DNA of 64,000 nt from Kitasatospora aureofaciens (GTDB lineage Bacteria > Actinomycetota > Actinomycetes > Streptomycetales > Streptomycetaceae): the NCBI RefSeq assembly GCF_019192735.1, contig NZ_JAHTKP010000007.1, forward strand, positions 62,001 to 126,000. The letters are read 5' to 3'. A program made the translations under genes and the position numbers. Every line of letters begins with the position of its first letter. Positions within the stretch are counted from its first letter, which is position 1. This document shows positions 15,920 through 26,268 of this stretch, piece by piece. The notes under the pieces are model-generated. The model did not search any database. It was given only the letters and a program-made list of their open reading frames with translations, and was not told where the DNA came from.

Positions 15920-16237
15920 TCAGGACTCCTGGTTGACGGAGACGAGCACATCGTCCCCTTCGATCTTTACGGGGTAGACAGCGACCGGCTTGGTGGCGGG
16001 CAGGCCGGACGGCTTGCCGGTGCGCAGGTCGAAGCTGGAGCCGTGCAGCCAGCACTCGATCATGCAGTCCTCGACCTCGCCCTCGGAGAGCGAGACGTTC
16101 GCGTGCGAGCAGATGTCGTTGATCGCGAACACCCCCTCGTCGGTGCGGACGACCGAGACCGGCACGCCGTTGAGGTCCACGCGCTTGGGCACGTCCTCCT
16201 GGAGGTCGCTCAGCGCGCAGGCACGGAGAAAGGTCAT
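15920..16237 (-). CDS. Rieske-type [2Fe-2S] ferredoxin within the suf operon
   Basis: This small 105-residue protein has a Rieske fold. The cluster ligands are CSH in ICSHANVSL (about residue 43) and CWLH in ECWLHGSSFD (about residue 63). It belongs to the non-heme iron oxygenase ferredoxin type, like the small NirD-like proteins. Its place between sufD and sufC, with 5- and 6-base gaps, is shared by actinobacterial suf operons. It may supply electrons for cluster assembly; that role is inferred from position. Confidence 0.93.
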   Translation of the reverse strand: MTFLRACALSDLQEDVPKRVDLNGVPVSVVRTDEGVFAINDICSHANVSLSEGEVEDCMIECWLHGSSFDLRTGKPSGLPATKPVAVYPVKIEGDDVLVSVNQES

Positions 16238-16242
16238 CGGGA

Positions 16243-17502
16243 TCAGACCGCCGCTTCCAGCTCGGCCTCGATCTTCTCCATGAGCTGGTCCTGGACCTCG
16301 GCCACGCCGATCTGCTGGAGCAGCTCGGCGAAGAAGCCGCGCACGACCAGGCGGCGGGCCTCGTCGGCCGGGATGCCGCGGGCCTGCAGGTAGAACAGCT
16401 GCTCGTCGTCGAAGCGGCCGGTCGCGGAGGCGTGGCCGGCGCCGACGATCTCGCCGGTCTCGATCTCCAGGTTCGGGATCGAGTCGACCCGGGCGCCGTC
16501 GGTGAGCACCAGGTTCCGGTTGAGCTCGTAGGTGTCGGTGCCGAGCGCGGCGGCGCGGATCAGCACGTCGCCGACCCAGACCGCGTGCGCGTCCTGGCCC
16601 TGCAGCGCGCCCTTGTACGCCACGTTCGACCGGCAGTGCGGCGTGTCGTGGTCGATGATCAGGCGGTGCTCCAGGTGCTGGCCGGCGTCGGCGAAGTAGA
16701 GGCCGAACAGCTCGGCCTCGCCGCCGGGGCCGGCGTAGTTGACCCGCGGGTGGAGGCGGACCAGGTCGCCGCCGAAGGTGACGACGACGGACTTGAACGA
16801 GGCGTCCCGGCCGACCAGCGCGTTGTGCTGGGAGACGTGGACGGCGTCGCGGTCCCAGTCCTGGACGGAGACGAAGGTGAGCTTGGCGCCGTCGCCGACC
16901 AGCAGCTCGACGTTGGCGGCGCGGGTGCCGGTGCCGACGTGGTTGAGCACCACGACGGCCTCGGCGAACGGCTTGACGTCGATCACCACGTGGGCGAAGC
17001 GGACCCCGCCCTCGGCGCGCACGTCGATCCTGACCGGCTCGGGGAGCACCGCGTCCTTGGGCACGGTGACCACGAGGGCCTGCTCGAAGGCGCTGAACGC
17101 CTGGGCGGCGACCCGGTCGACCGGCTTGCCGGCCTTGCCCAGGCGGGCGTCGTCGCGGCCGACGGTCTCGGCGGTGACGCCGTCCGGCAGCACGAACTCG
17201 ACCTTGTCCGTACCGGCGCCGTCTCGCTCGGCGATGGCGGCCGCGGTGCCGTCGTGCAGCCCGCCGAGGCGGTGCAGCGGCGTGAACCGCCAGTCCTCCT
17301 CGCGGCCGTTCGGCACCGGGAAGTCGTTCACGTCGAAGGACGGCTTGACCGCGACGCGCGCGTCGATCGGCTGCTGGACCGCGGTCCGGCCGGTGCCGGG
17401 GCCGGCGAGCTGCGCGCCCGCGCCGGCGGTACCGACCTCGATCGAACCGGCGGTGGTCGAGCCGGCGGTGTTCACTGCGGCATTCAAAGGCGTGTCAGCC
17501 AT
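16243..17502 (-). CDS. sufD: SufD, scaffold subunit of SufBCD
   Basis: A 419-residue SufB/SufD-family protein. The right-handed beta-helix core is recognisable in the C-terminal half (YKGALQGQDAHAVWVGDVLI, given as YKGALQGQDA and HAVWVGDV). The family ending is seen in GHASATGRFDDEQLFYLQARG and RRLVVRGFF (both split here). SufD with SufB forms the surface on which Fe-S clusters are built. I chose the ATG at 17502 (MADTPLNAAV); the first 45 residues are Ala/Gly/Thr-rich and variable. The gene follows sufB after 55 bases. Confidence 0.95.
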   Translation of the reverse strand: MADTPLNAAVNTAGSTTAGSIEVGTAGAGAQLAGPGTGRTAVQQPIDARVAVKPSFDVNDFPVPNGREEDWRFTPLHRLGGLHDGTAAAIAERDGAGTDKVEFVLPDGVTAETVGRDDARLGKAGKPVDRVAAQAFSAFEQALVVTVPKDAVLPEPVRIDVRAEGGVRFAHVVIDVKPFAEAVVVLNHVGTGTRAANVELLVGDGAKLTFVSVQDWDRDAVHVSQHNALVGRDASFKSVVVTFGGDLVRLHPRVNYAGPGGEAELFGLYFADAGQHLEHRLIIDHDTPHCRSNVAYKGALQGQDAHAVWVGDVLIRAAALGTDTYELNRNLVLTDGARVDSIPNLEIETGEIVGAGHASATGRFDDEQLFYLQARGIPADEARRLVVRGFFAELLQQIGVAEVQDQLMEKIEAELEAAV

Positions 17503-17557
17503 GGCTGTTCGTTGTGCTCTCTTCCTCAAAAGTCGGTGGGCGGTAGGCGGTCGGGGG

Positions 17558-18973
17558 TCAGCCGACCGCGCCCTCCATCTGCAGCTCGATCAGCCGGTTG
17601 AGCTCCAGCGCGTACTCCATCGGCAGCTCGCGCGCGATCGGCTCGACGAAGCCGCGGACGATCATCGCCATCGCCTCGAACTCCGTCATGCCCCGGCTCA
17701 TCAGGTAGAACAGCTGGTCCTCGCTGACCTTGGAGACGGTCGCCTCGTGGCCCATGGACACGTCGTCCTCGCGGACGTCCACGTACGGGTAGGTGTCCGA
17801 GCGGGAGATGGTGTCCACCAACAGCGCGTCGCACAGCACGTTGGACTTGGCGCCCTTGGAGCCCTCACCGATCTCGATCAGACCGCGGTAGGAGGTCCGG
17901 CCACCGCCGCGCGCCACCGACTTGGAGACGATGTTGGAGGAGGTGTTCGGCGCCATGTGCACCATCTTGGCGCCGGCGTCCTGGTGCTGGCCCTCACCGG
18001 CGAAGGCGATCGACAGGGTCTCGCCCTTGGCGTGCTCGCCCATCAGGTAGACGGCCGGGTACTTCATGGTGACCTTGGAGCCGATGTTGCCGTCGACCCA
18101 CTCCATGGTCGCGCCCTCGTACGCCACGGCGCGCTTGGTGACCAGGTTGTAGACGTTGTTCGACCAGTTCTGGATGGTCGTGTAGCGGCAGCGGCCGCCC
18201 TTCTTGACGATGATCTCCACGACCGCGGAGTGCAGCGAGTCGGAGGAGTAGATCGGCGCGGTGCAGCCCTCGACGTAGTGGACGTAGGCGTCCTCGTCGA
18301 CGATGATCAGCGTCCGCTCGAACTGGCCCATGTTCTCGGTGTTGATCCGGAAGTAGGCCTGGAGCGGGATGTCGACGTGGACACCCTTCGGCACGTAGAT
18401 GAAGGACCCGCCCGACCACACGGCCGTGTTCAGCGCGGCGAACTTGTTGTCGCCGGCCGGGATGACGGTGCCGAAGTACTCCTTGAACAGCTCCGGGTGC
18501 TCGCGCAGCGCGGTGTCGGTGTCCAGGAAGATGACGCCCTGCTCCTCCAGGTCCTCGCGGATCTGGTGGTAGACGACCTCGGACTCGTACTGCGCGGCGA
18601 CACCGGCGACCAGGCGCTGCTTCTCCGCCTCCGGGATGCCCAGCTTGTCGTAGGTGGCCTTGATGTCCGCGGGCAGGTCCTCCCAGGACTCGGCCTGCTT
18701 CTCGGTCGAGCGGACGAAGTACTTGATGTTGTCGAAGTCGATGCCGGACAGGTCCGAGCCCCAGGTCGGCATGGGCTTCTTGCCGAACAGCTTCAGGCCC
18801 TTGAGCCGCAGGTTCAGCATCCACTCGGACTCGTTCTTCTTCGCGGAGATGTCGCGCACGACCTCCTCGCTGAGCCCGCGCTTGGCCGCGGCACCTGCGG
18901 TGTCCGGGTCGGCCCAGCCGTACTCGTAAGTGCCCAGGCCTTCGAGCTCGGGGTGCGAAACGGTGTCAGTCAT
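17558..18973 (-). CDS. sufB: SufB, Fe-S cluster scaffold
   Basis: The 471-residue product is collinear with SufB proteins. It contains [48 protein letters not shown] (the conserved Cys in EGCTAP), and a C-terminal [17 protein letters not shown], each shortened here. It lacks an intein, unlike mycobacterial SufB. It starts nine bases after the sufR stop, so the repressor and the machinery share a transcript. Confidence 0.97.
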   Translation of the reverse strand: MTDTVSHPELEGLGTYEYGWADPDTAGAAAKRGLSEEVVRDISAKKNESEWMLNLRLKGLKLFGKKPMPTWGSDLSGIDFDNIKYFVRSTEKQAESWEDLPADIKATYDKLGIPEAEKQRLVAGVAAQYESEVVYHQIREDLEEQGVIFLDTDTALREHPELFKEYFGTVIPAGDNKFAALNTAVWSGGSFIYVPKGVHVDIPLQAYFRINTENMGQFERTLIIVDEDAYVHYVEGCTAPIYSSDSLHSAVVEIIVKKGGRCRYTTIQNWSNNVYNLVTKRAVAYEGATMEWVDGNIGSKVTMKYPAVYLMGEHAKGETLSIAFAGEGQHQDAGAKMVHMAPNTSSNIVSKSVARGGGRTSYRGLIEIGEGSKGAKSNVLCDALLVDTISRSDTYPYVDVREDDVSMGHEATVSKVSEDQLFYLMSRGMTEFEAMAMIVRGFVEPIARELPMEYALELNRLIELQMEGAVG

Positions 18974-18982
18974 GCGAGCTTC

Positions 18983-19825
18983 CTAACGCGCGGACGCTGA
19001 ATCTTCGGTGGACGTACCGGCAATCGGCACGGCATCGGAGCCCGGGCCCGCGCTGCGCAGGGTGGGCGACGATGCGGCACCGGGTGCCGGCACATAGGTG
19101 GTGCAGACCCCGTCGCCGTGGGCGATGGTGGCCAGCCGTTGCACATGGGTGCCCAGCAGCTGGGAGAAGACCTCGGTCTCCGCCTCGCAGAGCTGCGGGA
19201 ACTGCTCGGCGATGTGCGCGACCGGGCAGTGGTGCTGGCAGAGCTGGGCGCCCGCCGGGGCCTTGGCCGCGGCCGACGGGACCCGCCGCACCGTGGCAGC
19301 GTACCCGTCCGCGCTCAGCGCCTGGGCGAGCGCCTCGGTGCGCTCCCCCGCCTCGGCCAGCCGCAGGGTCTCCAGGTACTTCTCGCCCTGCTTGCCGAAC
19401 CGGGCCCGGGCGAAGGCGGCGACCGCCTCCTCGCCCGCCTTGCCGCCGCCCACCGAGTCGGAGATCCAGCGCAGCGCGTCGGCCGCGATCTGGTCGTACG
19501 CCTGGTAGAAGGCGTCCCGGCCACCGTCGGTGAGGGCGAAGACCTTGGCCGGACGGCCCCGGCCGCGGCTGCCGTAGACCCGCTGTTCGCGGGACTCGAC
19601 CAGGCCGGCGGCGACCAGCCCGTCGAGGTGGCGGCGGACGGCGGCGGCGGTGAGGCCGAGCCGGCTCGCCAGGTCGGCGGCGGAGGAGGGGCCGTGGTCG
19701 AGGATCGACCGGGCGACCCGGTCCCGGGTGGCGCGGTGGCCCTCCAGCAGCACCTCGGCCGCCGTCACGGGCACGTCACAGCCGGGGGCCGACTCGGCCT
19801 CCTGCTGCGGGGCGTGCTCGCGCAT
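18983..19825 (-). CDS. sufR: SufR, iron-sulfur-sensing repressor of the suf operon
   Basis: A 280-residue DeoR/ArsR-like winged-helix protein. The helix-turn-helix is SAADLASRLGLTAAAVRRHL (about residues 45-65), with a wing containing SRGRGRPAKVF. A C-terminal cysteine cluster (QLCQHHCPVAH ... QLCEAE) matches the [4Fe-4S] ligands of SufR. The apo form loses DNA binding, which induces suf genes when clusters are short. I chose the ATG at 19825 because the upstream codons have no ATG or GTG start with a ribosome site. An operator matching ACACT-N5-TGTGA lies six bases upstream of the start. Confidence 0.94.
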   Translation of the reverse strand: MREHAPQQEAESAPGCDVPVTAAEVLLEGHRATRDRVARSILDHGPSSAADLASRLGLTAAAVRRHLDGLVAAGLVESREQRVYGSRGRGRPAKVFALTDGGRDAFYQAYDQIAADALRWISDSVGGGKAGEEAVAAFARARFGKQGEKYLETLRLAEAGERTEALAQALSADGYAATVRRVPSAAAKAPAGAQLCQHHCPVAHIAEQFPQLCEAETEVFSQLLGTHVQRLATIAHGDGVCTTYVPAPGAASSPTLRSAGPGSDAVPIAGTSTEDSASAR

Positions 19826-19830
19826 GTTTT

Positions 19831-19845
19831 TCACAACACCAGTGT
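19831..19845 (-). promoter_or_regulatory. SufR operator
   Basis: On the minus strand ACACT-GGTGT-TGTGA, an exact match to the ACACT-N5-TGTGA site described for mycobacterial SufR. It contains the palindrome CAACAC-TG-GTGTTG. It directly precedes the sufR start (19825), so it overlaps the probable transcription start and fits autorepression. A weak -10-like AACACT is inside it. Confidence 0.75.
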
Positions 19846-19989
19846 TGCGTAATTCCCTCCGAAGGGACAAGCCGTGATGCAGACCTCACCCGTGGCATCT
19901 GTCACGCAGGTAAGCCTTACCTGACCTGCGGAAACGATCACGCAGGGCGGCGTCCGGCATGGTTGTTCGGCCCTCTTAGACTCGCCGGT

Positions 19990-20927
<938 letters not shown>

Positions 20928-20931
<4 letters not shown>

Positions 20932-21713
20932 CCACGACTGACTACTCCCCCAAGCCCGGCGCGGCCCCGGTCGGCCGGATGCTGCTCGCGCAGACCGCGT
21001 TCGAGACCCGGATGCTGCTGCGCAACGGCGAGCAGCTGCTGCTCACCGTCGTCATCCCGACCGTCCTGCTGGTGCTGTTCTCCGCCGTGGACATCGTCGC
21101 GGTGGACGGCCCCGGCAAGCGGGTCGACTTCCTGGCCCCCGGCCTGCTGGCGCTGGCCGTGATGTCCACCGCCTTCACCGGCCAGGCCATCGCCACCGGA
21201 TTCGAGCGCCGCTACGGCGTGCTGAAGCGGCTGGGCGCGAGCCCGCTCCCCCGCTGGGCGCTGCTGACCGCCAAGACCGGCTGCGTGCTGGTCACCGAGG
21301 CGCTCCAGGTCGCGCTGCTGACGGTGATCGCGCTGGCCCTCGGCTGGTCCCCGCAGGGGCTCGCCACACCGCTAGGGGCCCTGACCGTCGCCGCACTGCT
21401 CGTCCTCGGCACGGCCGCCTTCTCCGGCCTCGGCCTGCTGATGGCCGGCACGCTGAAGGCCGAGGCCACGCTGGCCGCCGCGAACCTGGTGTTCATCCTG
21501 CTGCTGCTGGCCGGCGGGGTGATCGTGCCGCTGAGCAAGTTCCCGTCCGCCGTGCAGTCGGCGCTGGAGCTGCTGCCGATCGCCGCACTCTCGGACGGCC
21601 TGCGGTCCGTCCTGCAGACGGGCGCCGGGGTGCCGTGGTCGGACCTGGGCATCCTGGGCGGCTGGGCCGTCCTCGGCCTGGCGGCCGCCGCCCGCTTCTT
21701 CCGCTGGGAGTAG
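20928..21713 (+). CDS. ABC transporter permease (ABC-2 type)
   Basis: A 261-residue membrane protein of the ABC-2 exporter family with about six hydrophobic segments. The first segment follows EQLLLTVVIPTVLLVLF (residues about 35-52) and the last precedes the RFFRWE tail. Conserved ABC-2 features include RYGVLKRLGASPLPR after segment 2 and the glycine-rich penultimate segment. It pairs with the overlapping ATPase gene. The start is GTG at 20928. The substrate is unknown. Confidence 0.92.
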
Positions 21714-21743
21714 CCCTCCGGAGTAACCCCGGCCGCGAACGCG

Positions 21744-21779
21744 CAACGCCCCCTGGCCACTTGAGGCCAGGGGGCGTTG
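21744..21779. terminator. Bidirectional terminator
   Basis: A 15-bp perfect stem (21744-21758 with 21765-21779) and a 6-base loop, placed between the convergent permease and LAQTG surface-protein genes. Confidence 0.85.
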
Positions 21780-21799
21780 GACGTTCAGCCGACGATACG

Positions 21800-22504
21800 T
21801 CAGCTCTGGCTGCCGCCACGGCGCTTGCGGGCGAACAGCACGATCGCGCCGCCGAGCAGCAGCACACCGCCGCCGGCCGCCGCGATGACGGGGGTGGCCG
21901 AGCTGCTACCGGTCTGGGCGAGCGCCGGGGCGCTGGTGCTGGGCGCCGGGGCCGGGGTCCTGCTCGGGGTGGGCGTCACCGACGGGGTCGGGGTGACCGA
22001 CGGGGTGGTGCTCGGGGTCGGCGTCACGCTCGGCGTCGGCGTCGGGGTGGACGTCGGAGTCGGCGTGGGGGTGGGGGTCTTGGTCGGCGTGGGAGTCGGC
22101 GTCGGCGTCGGCGTCGGAGTCGGAGTCGGCGTGTGGCACGGCTTGATGGACTCGGACTCGTTGATGTTCCAGCCGGGCTCCGCCGGGGTCTCCGTGGTCT
22201 TCACCACGAAGGTCGCCGTGATCGGCGCGTTGTGGTCCTTCACCGGGAAGGTGCCGTGGAACTCCTTGCCGAAGGTCTTGTCCAGCACCTTCTCGCCGTC
22301 GATGGTGAGGGTGACGGTGTTCGTCACGCCTTCCTTGTCGCTGTACTTGACCAGATCGATCGCGATCTTGTCGCAGTCCACCTTCCACGCCGGCACATGG
22401 GCCGAGGCGGTGCCGGCCAGGGCCAGGGGCAGCAGAAAACCGGCCGCCGCCGTACCGGCAAGTGCCGCTGCTCCGAACCCGAAGTGCCGCTGCTGTCGCG
22501 CCAT
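21800..22504 (-). CDS. Cell-surface protein with LAQTG sorting signal and Pro-Thr stalk
   Basis: A 234-residue exported protein. It has a signal peptide (residues 1-35, ending GTASA), a globular domain of about 85 residues with two Cys (44 and 123), and a Pro-Thr repeat stalk at about 124-190. The cell-wall sorting signal is LAQTG at 195-199, a hydrophobic segment and the RKRRGG tail. LAxTG is the class E sortase motif used in Streptomyces. The protein is therefore predicted to be covalently displayed on the wall. The globular domain is not one I can name. GGAGGGG precedes the ATG. Confidence 0.9.
   Translation of the reverse strand: MARQQRHFGFGAAALAGTAAAGFLLPLALAGTASAHVPAWKVDCDKIAIDLVKYSDKEGVTNTVTLTIDGEKVLDKTFGKEFHGTFPVKDHNAPITATFVVKTTETPAEPGWNINESESIKPCHTPTPTPTPTPTPTPTPTKTPTPTPTPTSTPTPTPSVTPTPSTTPSVTPTPSVTPTPSRTPAPAPSTSAPALAQTGSSSATPVIAAAGGGVLLLGGAIVLFARKRRGGSQS
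21960..22135 (-). repeat. Degenerate Pro-Thr coding repeat
   Basis: Short units encoding PTPTPT and VTPTPS make up the stalk of the surface protein. At DNA level they are runs of GTCGGGGT/GTCGGCGT-like hexamers, a likely site of length variation between strains. Confidence 0.8.
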
Positions 22505-22877
22505 TACGCTGTTCCCCTCCGAACGGTCTTGTGCAGCAGGCATGTTGAGTGTTTCGCGGTGGCCCGCTACGACTGTCCGGGGGACTCTACCGGCACTCCC
22601 GTACCTCGCCACACCCCGCCGCACGACCGGAATTCGTCTGTCGGTCTCATCTCGGATGTGCATGACCAACCCATCACAGCCGCCACCTCGCACAACGCGG
22701 ATTCGGCAAACCTGAATGAACTTCGTCACCTGACAGGAAGAACGGCGCCCGCGGTGATCAGGTTCAATCACCGGGGGCGCGGTTTCGATCAGCCGACGAT
22801 CAGTCGACGAACCTTCGGCCTTCCCGGCCGGGCGCCCCGCCCCAAGATCGCCTGTAAGGCCGCCTACGATTGACCCC
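22505..22877. other. Divergent intergenic region with an unexplained hairpin
   Basis: These 373 bases lie between the surface-protein gene (minus) and ctaA (plus). At 22745-22780 a 14-bp stem with one mismatch and an 8-base loop looks like a terminator, but no known gene ends there. Possible explanations are a small RNA or leader peptide transcript, or an attenuator in the ctaA leader. A TAGAGT box on the minus strand near 22590 may serve the surface-protein gene. Confidence 0.45.
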
Positions 22878-23849
22878 GTGCCTAACCCCTTCTCCCTGCT
22901 CGCCGACCGCTGGCAACCGTCCGCCGCCATGGTCCGGCGCGCCGCGTTCGCCGCGCTGGTGATGAGCGTGGTGATCGTCGTCACCGGCGGCGCCGTCCGC
23001 CTCACCGCCTCCGGCCTCGGCTGCACCACCTGGCCCCGCTGCACCTCGGAGAGCCTGACGCCGACGCCCGAGATGGGCTTCCACGGCGTCGTCGAGTTCA
23101 CCAACCGGATGCTCACCTACGTGCTGAGCGCCGCGGTCGGCTGGGCCATCCTGGCCGCCCGCTGTCACCGGCCCTGGCGGCGCGGCCTCACCAGGCTCGG
23201 CTGGGCGCAGTTCTGGCTGGTGATGAGCAACGCGGTGCTCGGCGGCATCACCGTGCTGACCGGCCTCAACCCGTACACCGTCGCCCTGCACCTGATCGCC
23301 GCGATGGCCCTGGTCTGGGTCGCGCTGCTGATGTGGGAACGCGCCAAGGAGGGCGACGGCCCGCCGAAGCTCGCGGTGGCCCGTCCGATCCACCAGCTGT
23401 CCTACGTCCTGGTCACCGTGATCGGCCTGCTGGTCGCGGCCGGCACGCTCGTGACCGGCGCAGGCCACCACCCCGGCACACCCCAGGACAACAAGATCGT
23501 GCCGCGCATCCCGATCGACTACGACCGACTCGCCCAGGCGCATGCCGACCTGGCCTTCGTCTCGGTCGGCCTGGCCGTCGCGGTGATCTTCGTGTTCGCC
23601 GCGGTCAAGGCCCCGCAGCCCGCCCGCGCCCGGGCCAAGGAACTGCTCGCGGTGCTGCTCCTGCAGGGCGTGCTCGGCTTCGTCCAGTACTTCACGGACG
23701 TCCCGGAGCTGCTGGTCGGCCTGCACATGTTCGGCGCCACGCTGACCTGGATCGCCGCGCTGCGCATCCCGCTCGCCCTGCGCACCCGCGAGGACGAGGC
23801 GCCCACCGCGCCGCAGCCCGCCCGGACCCCGCAGACCGCGGCGGCCTGA
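22878..23849 (+). CDS. ctaA: Heme A synthase (CtaA/Cox15 family)
   Basis: A 323-residue integral membrane protein with about eight transmembrane segments. It oxidises the C-8 methyl of heme O to the formyl group of heme A for cytochrome aa3 oxidase. Conserved features are [19 protein letters not shown] (split: [19 protein letters not shown]), [11 protein letters not shown] with a heme-ligand His, [13 protein letters not shown], and [11 protein letters not shown]. The Cys pair in the first loop is of the Gram-positive CtaA type. The partner ctaB is 1.2 kb downstream on the other strand. Confidence 0.94.
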   Translation: MPNPFSLLADRWQPSAAMVRRAAFAALVMSVVIVVTGGAVRLTASGLGCTTWPRCTSESLTPTPEMGFHGVVEFTNRMLTYVLSAAVGWAILAARCHRPWRRGLTRLGWAQFWLVMSNAVLGGITVLTGLNPYTVALHLIAAMALVWVALLMWERAKEGDGPPKLAVARPIHQLSYVLVTVIGLLVAAGTLVTGAGHHPGTPQDNKIVPRIPIDYDRLAQAHADLAFVSVGLAVAVIFVFAAVKAPQPARARAKELLAVLLLQGVLGFVQYFTDVPELLVGLHMFGATLTWIAALRIPLALRTREDEAPTAPQPARTPQTAAA

Positions 23850-23864
23850 GGCCCCGGACACCGA

Positions 23865-23900
23865 ACGGCCCGGTTCCCCCACATGGAGGAACCGGGCCGT
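23865..23900. terminator. Bidirectional terminator after ctaA
   Basis: A 13-bp perfect stem (23865-23877 with 23888-23900) and a 10-base loop between convergent genes. Confidence 0.8.
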
Positions 23901-23919
23901 CGTCGTTCGCGCCGGGCGG

Positions 23920-24258
23920 TCAGCCGCCGAGCTGGAGCCCGGCCATCCGCTTCCACTCGTACGGGCCGGTCTTCACCCTGAGGGCCAGCTCGCCCTCGAA
24001 GGCGTCGTGCAGGGTCAGCCCGGCCAGCTCGGCGGCCCGGCGGCCGACCGCGTAGCTCGGGGCCACCTGGTCGCCCCAGGCGCCGTCCTTGCCGACCACG
24101 ACGATCCGGGTGGCCACGGCGCCGACGTACTCGACGACCGCGTCGGCGCTGCCCCCGTGCTGCCGGGCGAAGCTGGTGAGGTTCTTGGCGATGCGCTTGG
24201 CGCGGCGCTCGGTACGGGCGTCCGGCGCGGCGGCGGTGGAGGTCTCTGCGCTGCTCAT
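23920..24258 (-). CDS. Small conserved hypothetical protein
   Basis: A 112-residue soluble protein that I do not recognise. The N-terminal 40 residues are basic and helical (RTERRAKRIAKNL), followed by a strand-rich part (ATRIVVVGKDGAWGDQV) and a C-terminal KTGPYEWKRMAGLQLGG. There are no cysteines, signal or membrane segment. It lies between ctaA and a DUF2461 gene, divergent from the latter. Confidence 0.7.
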   Translation of the reverse strand: MSSAETSTAAAPDARTERRAKRIAKNLTSFARQHGGSADAVVEYVGAVATRIVVVGKDGAWGDQVAPSYAVGRRAAELAGLTLHDAFEGELALRVKTGPYEWKRMAGLQLGG

Positions 24259-24330
24259 GACCGCATGCTACCCACCGGTAGAGGCGCTGGCGACGGGAGC
24301 GGACTGTGCACCGGGCCACATACTGAAGGG

Positions 24331-24972
24331 GTGATCTTCCAAGGCTGGCCGGCCGAGGCGCTCGACTTCTACGAGCACCTGGAGGCCGACAACTCCAAGA
24401 CCTTCTGGCAAGCCCACAAGGCGCAGTACGACGACGCCGTACGCGCGCCCATGGAACTGCTGCTGGCCGACCTGGAGCCGGAGTTCGGGCCGGGAAAGAT
24501 CTTCCGCCCCAACCGCGACATCCGCTTCAGCGCCGACAAGTCCCCGTACAAGACGCACATCGGCGCGCACCTGGAGGCCGGCGGCTACATCCAGCTCTCC
24601 GCCGACGGCCTGGCCTGCGGCAACGGCTTCTACCGGCTCGCCCCGGACCAGCTGGAGCGCTACCGCGCAGCCGTCGCCGAGGACGTGAGCGGCGCCGAAC
24701 TGGAGCGCGTGATCGCCCGGGTGGAGAAGGACGGCCCACAGGTGTTCGGCCGGGACACCCTCAAGTCGGCCCCGCGCGGCTACCCCAAGGACCACCCGCG
24801 GATCGGGCTGCTGCGTCACAAGGGCCTGGTGGCTTGGCAGGAGTGGCCGCCCGCGAAGTGGCTGGGCACCCGCTCCGCCTACACCCGGATCACCGCCTTC
24901 CTGCACACCTCGCAGCCGCTCAAGGACTGGCTGGACGGCCACGTCGGCCCGTCCGAACTCCCCGCCCGCTGA
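24331..24972 (+). CDS. DUF2461 family protein
   Basis: A 213-residue protein of the DUF2461 (TIGR02453) family, found across bacteria and fungi, function unknown. Diagnostic segments are FYEHLEADNSKTFW near the N terminus, the signature FRPNRDIRFSADKSPYKTH (split: FRPNRDIRF, SADKSPYKTH) and the C-terminal KGLVAWQEW. The start is GTG at 24331. A TACTGA-type -10 box ends only a few bases upstream, so the mRNA may be leaderless. Its stop codon lies in a 10-bp tandem duplication. Confidence 0.88.
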   Translation: MIFQGWPAEALDFYEHLEADNSKTFWQAHKAQYDDAVRAPMELLLADLEPEFGPGKIFRPNRDIRFSADKSPYKTHIGAHLEAGGYIQLSADGLACGNGFYRLAPDQLERYRAAVAEDVSGAELERVIARVEKDGPQVFGRDTLKSAPRGYPKDHPRIGLLRHKGLVAWQEWPPAKWLGTRSAYTRITAFLHTSQPLKDWLDGHVGPSELPAR

Positions 24973-24986
24973 ACGCCGCTGAACGC
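24967..24986 (+). repeat. 10-bp tandem duplication spanning a stop codon
   Basis: CGCTGAACGC is present twice in direct succession (24967-24976, 24977-24986). The first copy contains the TGA of the DUF2461 gene and the second provides another TGA in the +1 frame. Confidence 0.85.
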
Positions 24987-25001
24987 ACAGCGAGAACACG
25001 A

Positions 25002-25028
25002 GAGCCCCGGTCCACCGGACCGGGGCTC
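25002..25028. terminator. Bidirectional terminator between the DUF2461 gene and ctaB
   Basis: A 12-bp perfect stem (25002-25013 with 25017-25028) and a 3-base loop in a convergent gap. Confidence 0.85.
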
Positions 25029-25062
25029 CTCCGCACGTACTACAGATGCCGTTCTACAGGCG

Positions 25063-26004
25063 CTACTTCACGAACGGGTCTATCGCCGTCACCACGAACA
25101 GCAGCGACAGGTAGGTGATCGACCAGTGGAACAGCCGCATCTCCTTCAGCTTCGCGCCCACGACCCCGGCCTTGGCCCGGCCGTACAGCGCGTGCGCCTC
25201 CCGCAGCCAGGCCACGCCGAGCACCACCGCGGCGACGGGGTACAGCCAGCTCATGTGCCCCAGCGGCCACAGCGTCAGCGAGACGGCCACCATGACCCAG
25301 GAGTAGACGACGACCTGCTTGGCCACCGCCAGGTTGCCCTTGATCACCGGCAGCATCGGCACACCGGCGCGCTCGTAGTCCTCGCGCACCTTCATCGACA
25401 GCACCCAGGTGTGCGGCGGGGTCCAGAAGAAGACCACCAGGAACAGCACCAGGGCCGACCAGGACAGCGAGTTGGTGACCGAGGCCCAGCCGACGAACAC
25501 CGGCATGCAGCCGGCGATGCCGCCCCAGACGATGTTCTGCGTGGTGCGCCGCTTGAGCCCCAGCGTGTAGACGAACACGTAGAACAGCAGCGCGCTCAGC
25601 GCGAGCCCGGAGGAAAGCCAGTTGACGGTGAGGCCCAGCAGCAGGGTCGAGCCGATCGCGAGCGCGATGCCGAACACCAGCGCCTCGCGCGGCGACACCA
25701 TGCCGGTGACGATCGGCCGCCGCTCGGTGCGCGCCATCAACGCGTCGATGTCGCGGTCGATGTACATGTTGAGGGCGTTGGCGCCGCCCGCCGAGAGGTA
25801 GCCGCCGATGACGACCTTCAGCACCAGCACCATGTCCGGAACACCCTGCTGCGCCAGGAACATCACCGGCACGGTGCTCATCAGCAGCAGCTCGATGATG
25901 CGAGGCTTGGTCAGTGCGACGAAGGCGCCGACACGGGCCCCGAGCGGACGGTGCGCAGGCGTCGCCCCGGTGACCCCGGCGGGACGGGTTTCGACGGCGG
26001 TCAC
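25063..26004 (-). CDS. ctaB: Protoheme IX farnesyltransferase (heme O synthase)
   Basis: A UbiA-family prenyltransferase of 313 residues with about nine membrane segments, which adds a farnesyl group to protoheme to give heme O. The two Asp-rich motifs are [18 protein letters not shown] (split: [18 protein letters not shown]) and the loop [26 protein letters not shown] opens the conserved core. I chose GTG at 26004 because GGGG lies about 8 bases upstream; the longer frame upstream is not conserved. Together with ctaA it supplies heme A for the aa3 oxidase. Confidence 0.93.
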   Translation of the reverse strand: MTAVETRPAGVTGATPAHRPLGARVGAFVALTKPRIIELLLMSTVPVMFLAQQGVPDMVLVLKVVIGGYLSAGGANALNMYIDRDIDALMARTERRPIVTGMVSPREALVFGIALAIGSTLLLGLTVNWLSSGLALSALLFYVFVYTLGLKRRTTQNIVWGGIAGCMPVFVGWASVTNSLSWSALVLFLVVFFWTPPHTWVLSMKVREDYERAGVPMLPVIKGNLAVAKQVVVYSWVMVAVSLTLWPLGHMSWLYPVAAVVLGVAWLREAHALYGRAKAGVVGAKLKEMRLFHWSITYLSLLFVVTAIDPFVK

Positions 26005-26017
26005 TAACACCCCAACT

Positions 26018-26031
26018 GAAGATGAATCTTC
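26018..26031. promoter_or_regulatory. 14-bp palindrome in front of ctaB
   Basis: GAAGAT-GA-ATCTTC, a perfect 6-bp inverted repeat with a 2-base centre, ends 14 bases before the ctaB start. AT-richer than its surroundings, it could be an operator or a leader hairpin; no regulator is known to me for it. Confidence 0.35.
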
Positions 26032-26268
26032 GCAGGCGTCCACGGGAACGAAGGCCCCGAACTCGTCCGCTCTGCGCGTACCACGACACCATAGACGTTC
26101 CATATCTCCCCACCGGCTCCGGGGTCCCCCGGCGAGGCGGAACGCACACCCCTGGGTGAACCCACGAAGTCGGCCCGGCGCGACACCGCTCCCCCGTCCT
26201 GCTCATCGGAGGGGCAGGGCGCGACAAAACAGGAGAGCCTGGGACAAAGCCGCCCACAGCACTCTAGT

